A DNA stretch of 45,249 nt from Oscillospiraceae bacterium (GTDB lineage Bacteria > Bacillota > Clostridia > Oscillospirales > Oscillospiraceae): NCBI GenBank assembly GCA_024697625.1, contig JAILFJ010000037.1:1-45249 (forward strand), given 5' to 3'. The position numbers were made by a program, and so were the translations under genes. Shown here one piece after another: positions 26,181 through 34,161 of the stretch. Below the pieces are notes generated by a model. That model ran no database searches, had not been told where the DNA came from, and saw only the letters and a list, made by a program, of their open reading frames with translations. Position 1 is the first letter of the stretch, and each line of letters opens with the position of its first letter.

Positions 26181-26680
26181 GTTCCGTCCGTTCCTTTCCT
26201 GACAAGAAGAGAATTTTCCGTCCTCGCATGACAGATGGCGAGCGCTACGGCATCCGCAGCATCATCCGGCCTGGGTACATCTGTCAGTGCACAGATACGC
26301 CGAACCATATCCATGACCTGCTTTTTCTCAGCTCGTCCGTAGCCAGTGATCGCTTGCTTGACCTGCAAGGGAGTGTATTCGTAAATACTGACATTTGCCT
26401 GCTCACAGCTCAGGAGGATCACTCCCCTTCCGTGTGCCACCGAGATACCTGTTGTGATATTGGTGTTAAAAAAAAGCTCTTCCACAGATACCGCATCCGG
26501 CTTCAGAAGTGCGAGCAATTCATTCATATCGTTATAGATCCTGCTCAGGCGCGTGGAGAGTGGCGTATGCGCCGGCGTTGTAATTACCCCGCAGCGAAGC
26601 AGTCTTACCCGATCCCTCTCCGCTTCTACCAGTCCGAAACCAATAGTCGCAATACCGGGGTCGATTCCCATAATCCGCAA
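26165..26680 (-). CDS. ruvC: Crossover junction endodeoxyribonuclease RuvC
   Basis: 171 residues. The RNase H-like active site is seen as MGIDPG (D7), SVEELFF (Glu near 68) and the PDDAADAVALAICH segment with the last acids. The start is a TTG at 26680 giving the canonical MRIMGIDPG; GGGGAG is 9 nt upstream, and the next ATG would cut off the first strand. It cleaves Holliday junctions together with RuvAB. First gene of the ruvCAB operon, from a good promoter at 26701-26729. Confidence 0.96.
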   Translation of the reverse strand: MRIMGIDPGIATIGFGLVEAERDRVRLLRCGVITTPAHTPLSTRLSRIYNDMNELLALLKPDAVSVEELFFNTNITTGISVAHGRGVILLSCEQANVSIYEYTPLQVKQAITGYGRAEKKQVMDMVRRICALTDVPRPDDAADAVALAICHARTENSLLVRKGTDGTCSTI

Positions 26681-26700
26681 TCTTTATCACTCCCCTCGTC

Positions 26701-26729
26701 ATCTTATCATATTTAATCAGGACATGCAA
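26701..26729 (-). promoter_or_regulatory. Promoter of ruvCAB
   Basis: Minus-strand TTGCAT (26724-26729), 17-nt spacer, TAAGAT (26701-26706) preceded by TGA, an extended -10. No LexA-type box was recognised next to it. Confidence 0.65.
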
Positions 26730-26746
26730 CTGGAAAAGAGTTGAGA

Positions 26747-26768
26747 AACAGCGCCTTGCGGCGCTGTT
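26747..26768 (-). terminator. Terminator of yajC
   Basis: A perfect 9-bp stem (26747-26755 with 26760-26768) with a four-base loop, 15 nt after the yajC stop, followed on the minus strand by a pyrimidine-rich TCTCAACTCTTTT. Confidence 0.7.
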
Positions 26769-26783
26769 CGGGTCCTGTTGATC

Positions 26784-27125
26784 TTATCTTCTTTTACTCT
26801 TGGCGGCTTCCGCTTCGGCAGCCTCCATCTTATCGGTTGTTGAAATAGCCCACTTCTTAACCTGGATACGGACTCTGTCCTCACCGGTCTCAAAAGTAAC
26901 GGTATCTTCTGTCACCTGGACAATCTTGCCAGTGATCCCTCCGATGGTCGTGATGCCGTCACCGAGAGAAAGGGAGCTGCGCATTTCTTCTGTTTTCTTC
27001 TTTTTCTTATTCTCAGGCCGAATCATCAGGAAATAGAAGATCGCAAACATTGCGACCAACATGAAAATCATGGACATCCCGCCTCCGGCTGCGGTTGCGG
27101 TTGCTTCGGTAAGAAACAGATTCAT
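26784..27125 (-). CDS. yajC: Preprotein translocase accessory subunit YajC
   Basis: The start at 27125 has GGAGG 8 nt upstream and gives 113 residues. One membrane helix (about 16-34, MSMIFMLVAMFAIFYFLMIRP) is followed by the family block of KKKKKTEEMRSSLSLGDGITTIGGITGKI and a basic/acidic tail. YajC associates with SecDF and SecYEG. Here it is monocistronic between tgt and ruvC, with its own promoter and terminator; secDF are not in the window. Confidence 0.95.
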   Translation of the reverse strand: MNLFLTEATATAAGGGMSMIFMLVAMFAIFYFLMIRPENKKKKKTEEMRSSLSLGDGITTIGGITGKIVQVTEDTVTFETGEDRVRIQVKKWAISTTDKMEAAEAEAAKSKRR

Positions 27126-27158
27126 CAAAAAAACCTCCGTAAAAAGACTGATGTGTGT

Positions 27159-27187
27159 ATTATACAATGCAATGAGAAAGTTTTCAA
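27159..27187 (-). promoter_or_regulatory. Promoter of yajC
   Basis: Minus-strand TTGAAA (27182-27187), 17-nt spacer and perfect TATAAT (27159-27164), 34 nt before the start codon, just after the tgt stop. Confidence 0.75.
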
Positions 27188-27192
27188 GCGTC

Positions 27193-28338
27193 TTATATCC
27201 TGTTGTCAAGAATTCCAGTGTATTTTTTCCGATATGCTGAAAAACAGCCGATTTCGAGCGCGGATCGTATCTCCTGCATCATGTTGTTGTAAAAATACAG
27301 GTTATGCGATACTGCAAGGCGCAGTGCGAGCATCTCCTGGGCTTTGAAGAGATGTCTAAGATATGCGCGGGAGTACCGCTGGCAGATCGGGCACTGGCAG
27401 GTTGGATCGATTGCCGTATCATCTTTTGCGTATTTTTCGTTCTTGATGTTCAGGATTCCAAGCTTGGTGAATAGATGCCCATGACGACCGTTTCTGGCCG
27501 GCATCACGCAGTCAAAGAAATCCACTCCCCTTGCAACGCCTTCCAGAATATTACTGGGAGTACCGACTCCCATCAGATAACGCGGTTTGTTTACAGGCAT
27601 CTCCTCTTGCACCGCTTCGATCGTATCGTACATTTCACGGTGCGTCTCTCCTACAGCGAGCCCTCCGATGGCATAGCCGGGAAGATCAAGTTCTGCAATC
27701 TTTCGCATATGCTCTCTGCGGATATCCGTAAATATTGCCCCCTGATTGATCCCAAAGAGAAGTTGTCCGGGGTTTACGGAAACCTGATGCAGACAGTTTT
27801 CTTTCCACGCGTTTTTGGAACGGACAAGCCAGCGATAGGTACGCTCGGCAGATTCCTCCACGTATTTTTTGGGAGATGGGATTTTTACACACTCGTCAAA
27901 GGCCATTGCGATATCGGAGCCTAAATGGGCCTGCACCCGCATGCTCTCTTCCGGTCCCATAAAAAGGATGCGGCCATCGACATGAGAATGAAAGCTGACT
28001 CCCTCTTCACGGATCTTTCGCAGCTTGGCAAGAGAAAATATCTGAAATCCCCCGCTGTCAGTCAGAATCGGTCCGCTCCACTGCATAAACCGATGCAGTC
28101 CCCCCAGCTCACGAATCAGCTCATCTCCCGGACGTACATGAAGATGGTAGGTGTTGCACAATGCAATCTGACAGTTCAGCCTTTGAAGATCCTCACTGGA
28201 AAGAGCGCCTTTGATTGCAGCCTGCGTGGCAACATTCATGAAAACTGGGGTTTCAACAACCCCGTGAGCAGTCTGAAACCTCCCCCGGCGCGCATTCCCT
28301 TCCGTCGCAATCAGTTCAAAGCTTCCGATTTCAGGCAT
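27193..28338 (-). CDS. tgt: tRNA-guanine (queuine) transglycosylase
   Basis: Exchanges G34 for preQ1 in GUN-anticodon tRNAs. 381 residues with TPVFMNVATQ, the ILTDSGGFQIFSL loop, AMAFDECV, GINQGA, YAIGGLAVGE, MGVGTPSNILEGVARGVDFFDCVMPARNGRHG containing the nucleophilic Asp, and the zinc ligands in CQCPICQRYSRAYLRHL. The start overlaps the deoC stop by 8 nt, so the two are coupled. queA is not in the window. Confidence 0.97.
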   Translation of the reverse strand: MPEIGSFELIATEGNARRGRFQTAHGVVETPVFMNVATQAAIKGALSSEDLQRLNCQIALCNTYHLHVRPGDELIRELGGLHRFMQWSGPILTDSGGFQIFSLAKLRKIREEGVSFHSHVDGRILFMGPEESMRVQAHLGSDIAMAFDECVKIPSPKKYVEESAERTYRWLVRSKNAWKENCLHQVSVNPGQLLFGINQGAIFTDIRREHMRKIAELDLPGYAIGGLAVGETHREMYDTIEAVQEEMPVNKPRYLMGVGTPSNILEGVARGVDFFDCVMPARNGRHGHLFTKLGILNIKNEKYAKDDTAIDPTCQCPICQRYSRAYLRHLFKAQEMLALRLAVSHNLYFYNNMMQEIRSALEIGCFSAYRKKYTGILDNRI

Positions 28339-28990
28339 TCTCTGCTTCCATCGCCAGCTTCACGATTCTGCTCGTTCCCAGCCGCTCTGCGCCAAGACTG
28401 AGAAAATCTTCTGCGTCCTGTATACTGGAAATACCTCCCGCTGCTTTGACCTTAACCGTGGCAGGGCAGCGTGTTCTCATCAGCTTTACATCTTCTCTTG
28501 TGGCCCCGCCCTTGGAGAAACCGGTTGATGTCTTGATATATTCCGCACCGCACTCCGAAACGATGTCACAGAGACGAAGCTTCTCCTCCTCGGTCAGCAG
28601 GCAGCATTCGATGATGACTTTCAGGAGGGTACCTTCACTGGCCTTTCTCACGGCGAGGATGTCATTCTTCACGTCCTCCCATGCACCGTCCTTAACCATG
28701 GAAAGATTGATTACCATGTCAATCTCATCCGCACCGTTCCGGATGGCATCTTCTGCTTCGAAGGCTTTGACTGCCGACGTGTGGTAGCCATTGGGAAAGC
28801 CGATCACAGTGCAGATCTTCATTCTGTCACCGACATAACGCTTTGCACCTGCAACATGGCAAGGTGGAATGCATACGCTGGCGCATTCGTACCGAATAGC
28901 CTGATCGCACAAGCTTTTGATCTCTGCCGAAGTAGAATCAACGCGCAGCAGGGTGTGGTCGCATGTTTTCAGGATGTCATGAAGCTCCAT
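28331..28990 (-). CDS. deoC: Deoxyribose-phosphate aldolase
   Basis: Class I aldolase splitting 2-deoxyribose-5-phosphate to acetaldehyde and glyceraldehyde-3-phosphate. The start at 28990 has GAGGAGG 7 nt upstream; 219 residues follow. DHTLL, VIGFPNGYH, ADEIDMVIN, the Schiff-base lysine K153 in YIKTSTGF and proton-relay K182 in VKAAGGI are all present. It is unusual beside tgt, but the 8-nt overlap makes them one unit. I could not place its promoter in 28991-29060. Confidence 0.97.
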   Translation of the reverse strand: MELHDILKTCDHTLLRVDSTSAEIKSLCDQAIRYECASVCIPPCHVAGAKRYVGDRMKICTVIGFPNGYHTSAVKAFEAEDAIRNGADEIDMVINLSMVKDGAWEDVKNDILAVRKASEGTLLKVIIECCLLTEEEKLRLCDIVSECGAEYIKTSTGFSKGGATREDVKLMRTRCPATVKVKAAGGISSIQDAEDFLSLGAERLGTSRIVKLAMEAENA

Positions 28991-29019
28991 GAATTTTCCT
29001 CCTCTTTCTGAAAAAGATA

Positions 29020-29047
29020 TTGACAAACCGAATAATTGTGATAAAAT
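29020..29047 (+). promoter_or_regulatory. Promoter of the tRNA-Gly/tRNA-Leu unit
   Basis: Consensus TTGACA (29020-29025), 16-nt spacer, TAAAAT (29042-29047) preceded by TGA. The tRNA begins 14 nt downstream. Confidence 0.75.
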
Positions 29048-29060
29048 ACCACTTACTGAT

Positions 29061-29136
29061 GCGGGCATAGCTCATCCGGTAGAGCGCCACCTTGCCAAGG
29101 TGGAGGTAGCGAGTTCGAGCCTCGTTGCCCGCTCCA
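29061..29136 (+). tRNA. tRNA-Gly (anticodon GCC)
   Basis: A 76-nt cloverleaf with CCA encoded. The acceptor stem pairs GCGGGCA with TGCCCGC, the anticodon loop TTGCCAA sits between CCACC and GGTGG, and the T loop is GTTCGAGC. Reads GGC/GGU codons. Confidence 0.97.
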
Positions 29137-29139
29137 TTC

Positions 29140-29166
29140 CCCTATTGCATTTGCAATAGGGTTTTT
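29140..29166 (+). terminator. Intrinsic terminator between two tRNA genes
   Basis: A 10-bp perfect inverted repeat (29140-29149 with 29152-29161) then five T (29162-29166). The tRNA-Leu gene begins 5 nt later, so it can be reached only by read-through or processing. Confidence 0.75.
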
Positions 29167-29171
29167 GTTTA

Positions 29172-29255
29172 GCGGGCATGATGGAATTGGTAGACATGTA
29201 AGATTTAGGTTCTTATGCCAGAAGCGTTGGGGTTCGAGTCCCCATGCCCGCACCA
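29172..29255 (+). tRNA. tRNA-Leu (anticodon TAG)
   Basis: An 84-nt class II tRNA with CCA encoded. The acceptor stem GCGGGCA/TGCCCGC is the same as in the adjacent tRNA-Gly. Anticodon loop TTTAGGT lies between TAAGA and TCTTA, followed by a variable arm and a GGGGTTCGAGTCCCC T arm. Reads CUA and other CUN codons. Confidence 0.95.
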
Positions 29256-29263
29256 TATCTCAA

Positions 29264-29299
29264 ATTCGCCCGCCGGTTTCAGAAAACCGACGGGTGAAT
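29264..29299 (+). terminator. Hairpin after tRNA-Leu
   Basis: A 16-position stem with one mismatch and one G:T pair (29264-29279 with 29284-29299) and a CAGA tetraloop begins 9 nt after tRNA-Leu. No T run follows, so it is a probable transcript end but not a textbook terminator. The rest of 29300-29569 shows no gene or repeat I can support. Confidence 0.5.
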
Positions 29300-29569
29300 C
29301 CTTCTGACGTAAAAAAGATATCAGGATCTCTGCAGCTGCCATTCCAGGTGTTGTTCAGATCTTTATCATATCGTGATCTGCTGCTTCAGCAATTTCGCCG
29401 GGGCTCAGTATTCATATTTCTGGAAGCGTTCACATGTGAAGTTGAGTATATCATCATGCTTGATCATTTGCAAGGAATATTTTATGTATGACGATCAGAA
29501 TCCTGAGATATGCTTCTCCATTATCTTGAAACTCCAGCTTCGCCCTGCAGACAAGATTCAGGAAAATGC

Positions 29570-29598
29570 TTGAAAACGGGACGAGCATCAGGTATGAT
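29570..29598 (+). promoter_or_regulatory. Promoter of the IlvD/Edd-family dehydratase gene
   Basis: TTGAAA (29570-29575), 17-nt spacer, TATGAT (29593-29598). The leader of about 110 nt up to 29715 has no T-box, riboswitch or attenuator that I recognise. Confidence 0.65.
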
Positions 29599-29714
29599 AT
29601 TCCATAGAGTCTATACAGATATGCTAAGAGGCAGGCCTTCTGCAGGAACACCGCAGGAGCTCAGCCGGAATATGATGCCGCAGCGGAAGTCAGAGAAAAA
29701 AAGGATAGATTACA

Positions 29715-31499
29715 ATGTTAAAGAGTCAGGAAGTCCGCAAAGTTGCGCCGGAAATGGATCCTCTGCGTATGGGAATGGGCTGGAAAGCTGAGGAACTGGA
29801 CAAACCACAGATCCTTGTGGAAAGTACCTTCGGTGACAGTCACCCCGGTTCTGCACATCTGAATCGTTTTGTAGAGAAAGCAGTATGTGGAGTGAATGAA
29901 GGCGGTGGCAAAGCCTCACGCTATTTTGCCACCGATCTGTGTGACGGGATTGCCCAGGGGCATGACGGTATCAATTATTCTCTTCCGCACCGCGATGCGA
30001 TTGTTAATCTGGTTGAAGCGCAGGCCAATGCTTCAGGCTTTGACGGCGGTGTATTCATTGCAAGCTGTGACAAGGCCGTGCCTGCTATGCTGATGAGCAT
30101 TGGACGGTTAAAAGAAATGAGCGCCATCGTGGTCACGGGCGGCGTCATGGAAGCCCATATTCTGCCAAAACAATATATCGCGAAGGACCCTGCCTGTGCC
30201 ATCAATGAACTTCTGACGCTGGAACAGATTGGAAAGTACGATGCCTGGGAAAAAACAGGTGTAATTCCCTCAGAGCAACTCGAATACTATAAACACCATG
30301 CCTGTCCAAGCTGCGGAGCCTGTTCTTTCATGGGTACCGCATCCACAATGCAGATCATGGCGGAAGCGCTCGGCCTGATGCTTCCGGGCACCGCTCTGAT
30401 GCCTTCGACCGCGCCGGAGCTTGCCTTGTCTGCCCGGGAGGCAGGGAAACAGCTGATGAATCTGGTGAAACTTGGCATCAGAGCCCGTGATATCGTGACA
30501 ATGGAGAGCTTTGAAAATGCCATCATGGTTCACGCGGCAATTTCCGGTTCAACAAACGCAACGATGCATCTTCCGGCAATTGCTCATGAGTTTGGATTCA
30601 CCATCGATGCAGATACCTTTGACCGTATGCACCGTGGCGCGCATTATCTGCTGAACATCCGTCCCGCCGGCGACTGGCCTGCACAGTTCTTCTATTACGC
30701 CGGCGGAGTCCCAAGAGTAATGGAAGAAATACGCTCCATGCTTCATTTGGATGTTTTAACGGTGACTGGAAAAACACTCGGAGAGAATCTGGAAGAGCTG
30801 AAGCGCAGCGGTTTCTATGGACATTGTGATCAACTCCTGGAAGAGAAGACCAGAGTGCTGGGTATGAAAGTTCATCGCACGGATATCATACGAGATTTTG
30901 ACCATGCGAAAGGTACGGATGGCAGTATTGCGATTCTGCGTGGGAATCTGGCGCCAGAGGGCTGCGTTATCAAGCATACTGCCTGTCCGAAGAGTATGTT
31001 CAAAACCATTCTTACTGCAAAGCCATTTGACAGTGAGGAGGCCTGTATCGACGCGGTGCTCAAGGGAATGGTAAGGCCCGGAGACGCTATCTTTATTCGC
31101 TATGAGGGACCGAAGGGATCCGGCATGCCTGAGATGTTCTACACTGGAGAGGCTGTGTGTGCAGATCCGGAACTGGCCTCAAGCGTAGCGCTGATTACAG
31201 ATGGGAGATTCTCCGGTGCATCACGTGGCCCGGTCATCGGGCACGTCAGCCCGGAGGTAGCCGCAGGAGGACCAATTGCTCTTGTGGAAGCAGGTGATCT
31301 GATAGAGATCGATATTGATGCACGCCGATTGAATATCGTCGGGACTCAAGGTGAGCGTAAAGCTCCAGAAGAGATCGACGCCATTCTTGAAGCGCGCCGA
31401 AAAGAATGGCCCGGGTTTAAAAGCAGATATCAACACGGAATACTGAAACTCTATGCAGAGCATGCTGCCAGCGCAATGAAAGGTGCATATATGGAATAA
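29715..31499 (+). CDS. IlvD/Edd family dehydratase, substrate uncertain
   Basis: A 594-residue iron-sulfur dehydratase. Cluster cysteines appear in IASCDKAVPAML (C118) and HACPSCGACSFMGTAS (C200 or C203). DGIAQGHDGINYSL (77-90), NATMHLPAIAHE, EGCVIKHTA and the C-terminal TDGRFSGASRGPVIGH match the family. The region FGDSHPGSAHL lacks the PCN cysteine of the [2Fe-2S] subgroup, as in E. coli IlvD. The family removes water from 2,3-dihydroxy acids (branched amino acid synthesis) or sugar acids. It departs from bona fide IlvD at several core motifs (QGHDGIN instead of MGHGGM) and no ilv gene is adjacent, so I do not assign ilvD. AAGGAT lies 8 nt before the ATG. Probably monocistronic. Confidence 0.85.
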   Translation: MLKSQEVRKVAPEMDPLRMGMGWKAEELDKPQILVESTFGDSHPGSAHLNRFVEKAVCGVNEGGGKASRYFATDLCDGIAQGHDGINYSLPHRDAIVNLVEAQANASGFDGGVFIASCDKAVPAMLMSIGRLKEMSAIVVTGGVMEAHILPKQYIAKDPACAINELLTLEQIGKYDAWEKTGVIPSEQLEYYKHHACPSCGACSFMGTASTMQIMAEALGLMLPGTALMPSTAPELALSAREAGKQLMNLVKLGIRARDIVTMESFENAIMVHAAISGSTNATMHLPAIAHEFGFTIDADTFDRMHRGAHYLLNIRPAGDWPAQFFYYAGGVPRVMEEIRSMLHLDVLTVTGKTLGENLEELKRSGFYGHCDQLLEEKTRVLGMKVHRTDIIRDFDHAKGTDGSIAILRGNLAPEGCVIKHTACPKSMFKTILTAKPFDSEEACIDAVLKGMVRPGDAIFIRYEGPKGSGMPEMFYTGEAVCADPELASSVALITDGRFSGASRGPVIGHVSPEVAAGGPIALVEAGDLIEIDIDARRLNIVGTQGERKAPEEIDAILEARRKEWPGFKSRYQHGILKLYAEHAASAMKGAYME

Positions 31500-31509
31500 A
31501 CAGAAACCT

Positions 31510-31525
31510 GGCGTACCGCCTTTTT
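31510..31525 (+). terminator. Minimal terminator-like hairpin after the dehydratase gene
   Basis: A 4-bp GC stem (31510-31513 with 31517-31520) followed directly by five T. Weak on its own but well placed, 10 nt after the stop. Confidence 0.3.
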
Positions 31526-31574
31526 GGTGTCGATATTCTGTGATGCGCTTATTACCGGTTTCGGTATCTCTGCC

Positions 31575-32168
31575 TTACGATGATTTCTTCAGATTTTCCA
31601 TCCTGACATTGTTCTGAATGATCATATCCGTGATCTCAAAGAGCTTTTTAGACCCGAGAGCGGTTTTCCCTTGTCGGCCATAGACTGTTTCCTCAGACAC
31701 ACCATGCTCCTTCCAGTCCCCTCCCCCATTGCTGTTGTTCAGGATCAGAGGTTGAAAGTTGTCCATTGCGTGAGCATATTTTGCTTCCGGACTATTATAT
31801 TCCTCAAACTCATCGAACAGTGCCGTCAGCTCAGTTTTCTGGTCCTCAGGAAGCAGAGAAAAGATCCTTTCTTTCGCTGCATCTTCTCTGGCTTTCTGTG
31901 TTTTCACTCCCTCTTCATCATAAGCATAAGTGTCTCCCGCATCGATCTCGACAATATCATGGATGAGGCACATCAGCATCACTCTGGCGATATCCACTTC
32001 CTCATTTGCATACTCCCGGAAAAGATATGCCATAATTGCCATATGCCAGGCATGCTCTGCATCATTCTCATTGCGTCCATGCCCTGAGAGATGTGTCTGC
32101 CGGAAGATATTCTTTTCCTTATCGATTTCCAGTGAAAAACCCATCTGCTTTCTGATTCTTTCGTCCAT
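31575..32168 (-). CDS. HD-domain phosphohydrolase (YfbR-like)
   Basis: The start at 32168 (MDERIRKQMG) has TGGAG just upstream within GAGGATGGAG; the longer ORF has no such site. 197 residues carry the HD metal site: NDAEHAWH (H39), LIHD (H70, D71) and a distal YAHAMDNF Asp. Such single-domain HD enzymes are usually 5'-deoxynucleotidases or related nucleotide phosphohydrolases. The opening SGHGRNENDAEH is common in this clostridial group. It lies 106 nt after the DUF4037 gene on the same strand and may belong to its unit. Confidence 0.85.
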   Translation of the reverse strand: MDERIRKQMGFSLEIDKEKNIFRQTHLSGHGRNENDAEHAWHMAIMAYLFREYANEEVDIARVMLMCLIHDIVEIDAGDTYAYDEEGVKTQKAREDAAKERIFSLLPEDQKTELTALFDEFEEYNSPEAKYAHAMDNFQPLILNNSNGGGDWKEHGVSEETVYGRQGKTALGSKKLFEITDMIIQNNVRMENLKKSS

Positions 32169-32274
32169 ATTGCTCCATCCTCTTCGATAATTATCTCTCC
32201 GAATCACGTTGATCCATCGGCAGTGCTGCGTATGCAGAGAGACGTACAGCCCGCGCCGGTCAGTCGACGCTTTT

Positions 32275-33216
32275 TTATAACGCAGCGAGAATATGCATGT
32301 TTCTGAGTTCAGAGTCCTGAATAAGATCATTGACCGCATAGGCATGACGTTCCAAGTCATTCCCCGACAGAAAGGACAGTTCCTGAATCATCAGGACCCT
32401 GCAGACTATTGAACAGATCTGTTCGATAGTCTGCCTTTTTTCCTCTGCTCCAGTTCTCACATTGCCTCCGGTCATCAGTGCTCCGAGGGCATCTGCAAGT
32501 TCAGACAGGATCGGAAGTCTGCGGAGGGCCCGAAAAGACCATTTATAATATGGCTGATACACGCAGTTCAGAAGAAAAGCCACAGACAAAGTGTGTTTGA
32601 CAAATTCAAAAACAGCCAGTTGAGCTGCTTCCAATTCACCGTGCAGCAGGCATCTGGAATAGTTATACTGCCCTGCCTGTCCCATCAGCAGCAGATTGCC
32701 CGCAAGGCGCTTTAGCCGTATATCTCTTGGAAAATAAGCCAGGTTTTGTCTGATTCTGCTCACTTCTCCATAACCGTCATAAAACACGGCGCCATTTGTC
32801 GCTTCAGCCAAAGACTGCTCTGGAACAGTCAGCCATTGGATTGCGCTCAGATTCCCATCTTCAGAGCCTGCTGTTTTCCGAAAGAAGTCCGCTGTCCGTA
32901 GTATACCATGCCTGGCTCCTCCGACAGGCAGGACCGCTTCCCGTCTGAAGCCACAGAATACCCGGGGCAGTTTAGCATAAGCCCGTTCCAGCAGAAACTC
33001 TTTCCGTCGGTCAACCACATCTTCTCCAGGCAAAAACAGACAGAATGCCGGCTCAAAGTCGTGATCTCTTGATACTTCATCGTCGAAACCAAAGCATTCT
33101 GATCCCATCCCGAAAAGACCGGCCGCCAAATAGGGAAGCAGTTCAGAAAAGTCGGATTCCAGCATGGGCCTCCCATAAGACTCAAAAAAATCCTGTGCCA
33201 GATCAAGCCCCTTCAT
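32275..33216 (-). CDS. DUF4037 protein (nucleotidyltransferase-like)
   Basis: A 313-residue protein resembling DUF4037. The N-terminal AAGLFGMGSECFGFDDEVSRDHDFEP recalls a nucleotidyltransferase GS-xxxx-DxD site, with the SRDHDFEP acids as likely metal ligands. The rest is helical. No substrate is known for the family. Its start overlaps the TPR-protein gene by 14 nt, so the two are co-translated and probably act together. Confidence 0.8.
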   Translation of the reverse strand: MKGLDLAQDFFESYGRPMLESDFSELLPYLAAGLFGMGSECFGFDDEVSRDHDFEPAFCLFLPGEDVVDRRKEFLLERAYAKLPRVFCGFRREAVLPVGGARHGILRTADFFRKTAGSEDGNLSAIQWLTVPEQSLAEATNGAVFYDGYGEVSRIRQNLAYFPRDIRLKRLAGNLLLMGQAGQYNYSRCLLHGELEAAQLAVFEFVKHTLSVAFLLNCVYQPYYKWSFRALRRLPILSELADALGALMTGGNVRTGAEEKRQTIEQICSIVCRVLMIQELSFLSGNDLERHAYAVNDLIQDSELRNMHILAAL

Positions 33217-34000
33217 GTATTCTTCTCACTTCCTCCTGAAGCTCTGATGCGATTGCAAAGAATCCATAGTACGAAAAGCTGGGAATGCACTTTTCACAAA
33301 CAAAAGCGTAATAAGAATCGTGCAGAACAGATTCGTCCCGTATATGCGCGTAAGCGCTCTGAATAAGTTTGCCGATTTGATTCTCTCCTGCCAGCGTTCC
33401 TTCTTTTGCTGCTACTGCGTCTGCCATGTTCAGCAGCGTAACCGCCTGCTCCAATGATCCATTCGTAACACGCTCCATCTGATTCAAGGCCCGCTGATAC
33501 AATTCCATTGCCTCTTCATATAAACCAAGCGCTGCACAGTTCAGCCCCATGTTGTTATAGAGCCCTCCCATCTGAAAAGGTGTAACTGCCGGGGAAGACT
33601 CATAGATTATGCTGGCTTTTTCAAAAAATTCCCGGGACTTTTCCAACTGACCAAAAGCATTGTAAGCCGTAGCTGCATTTATAAAAGACGTTCCAGCGGT
33701 GATGCTCCCTTCCAGATTCATCGTTTGAATCAGATTGACTGCATCATCCACATAACGCAGTGCTTCGCTTTCATTCCCCTGTTTCCGATAATAACCGATC
33801 AGCTCATTACTCAGCGTAAGCTGACCGCTCAGATCGTTTCCGTTTTTTGCCTCAGACAGCCAGAACAGCAGTTGTTGCTCTGCGTTCACGTAATCTCTTT
33901 GGCTCAGCAGGACATCAAGTCGGTCCAGAACTCTTTGGACAGGGATAGGCTGAACTGTGAAGGGTGTCCGTTTTGCCGGGACAGAATTAGCGTCGATCAT
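33203..34000 (-). CDS. TPR-repeat protein paired with DUF4037
   Basis: GGGAGT lies 6 nt before the ATG at 34000 (MIDANSVPAKRTPF), giving 265 residues; upstream ORF extension lacks a site. Tetratricopeptide-like helices span about residues 35-210, with typical LYNNMGLNCAALGLYEEAMELYQRALNQ and TAYNAFGQLEKSREFFEKA units. There is no signal peptide or membrane helix. Repeats of this type mediate protein contacts; the overlapping DUF4037 gene is the obvious partner. Confidence 0.8.
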   Translation of the reverse strand: MIDANSVPAKRTPFTVQPIPVQRVLDRLDVLLSQRDYVNAEQQLLFWLSEAKNGNDLSGQLTLSNELIGYYRKQGNESEALRYVDDAVNLIQTMNLEGSITAGTSFINAATAYNAFGQLEKSREFFEKASIIYESSPAVTPFQMGGLYNNMGLNCAALGLYEEAMELYQRALNQMERVTNGSLEQAVTLLNMADAVAAKEGTLAGENQIGKLIQSAYAHIRDESVLHDSYYAFVCEKCIPSFSYYGFFAIASELQEEVRRIHEGA

Positions 34001-34071
34001 ATACTTACTCCCATTATGAATCCAGTACGGCAAATCAATGAACTGTTGCCTGCATGAGAAGCCGATTTCTG

Positions 34072-34100
34072 TTGCTCGGGATATCTTTCCGTGATACAAT
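34072..34100 (+). promoter_or_regulatory. Promoter of ylmH
   Basis: TTGCTC (34072-34077), 17-nt spacer, TACAAT (34095-34100) preceded by TGA. The divergent promoter for the TPR operon was not placed. Confidence 0.6.
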
Positions 34101-34161
34101 AAAAGTGTTATGAGCCATCGCAAAGAGAGCTTGGATCAGAAGCAGTCCGGGAGGATCAGAC

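Noticed and set aside
26681-26746. LexA/SOS box upstream of ruvCAB
   Set aside because: No GAACNNNNGTTC- or CTGT-N8-ACAG-like palindrome was recognised next to the ruvC promoter.
29300-29714. Small genes in the gap between tRNA-Leu and the dehydratase gene
   Set aside because: Open frames of 60-110 codons exist but have no Shine-Dalgarno and no protein-like composition; only a promoter and a hairpin are supported.
31575-34000. Anti-phage defence island
   Set aside because: HD plus nucleotidyltransferase-like genes recall signalling defence systems, but there is no CD-NTase motif set, effector, or mobile context; neighbours are housekeeping genes.
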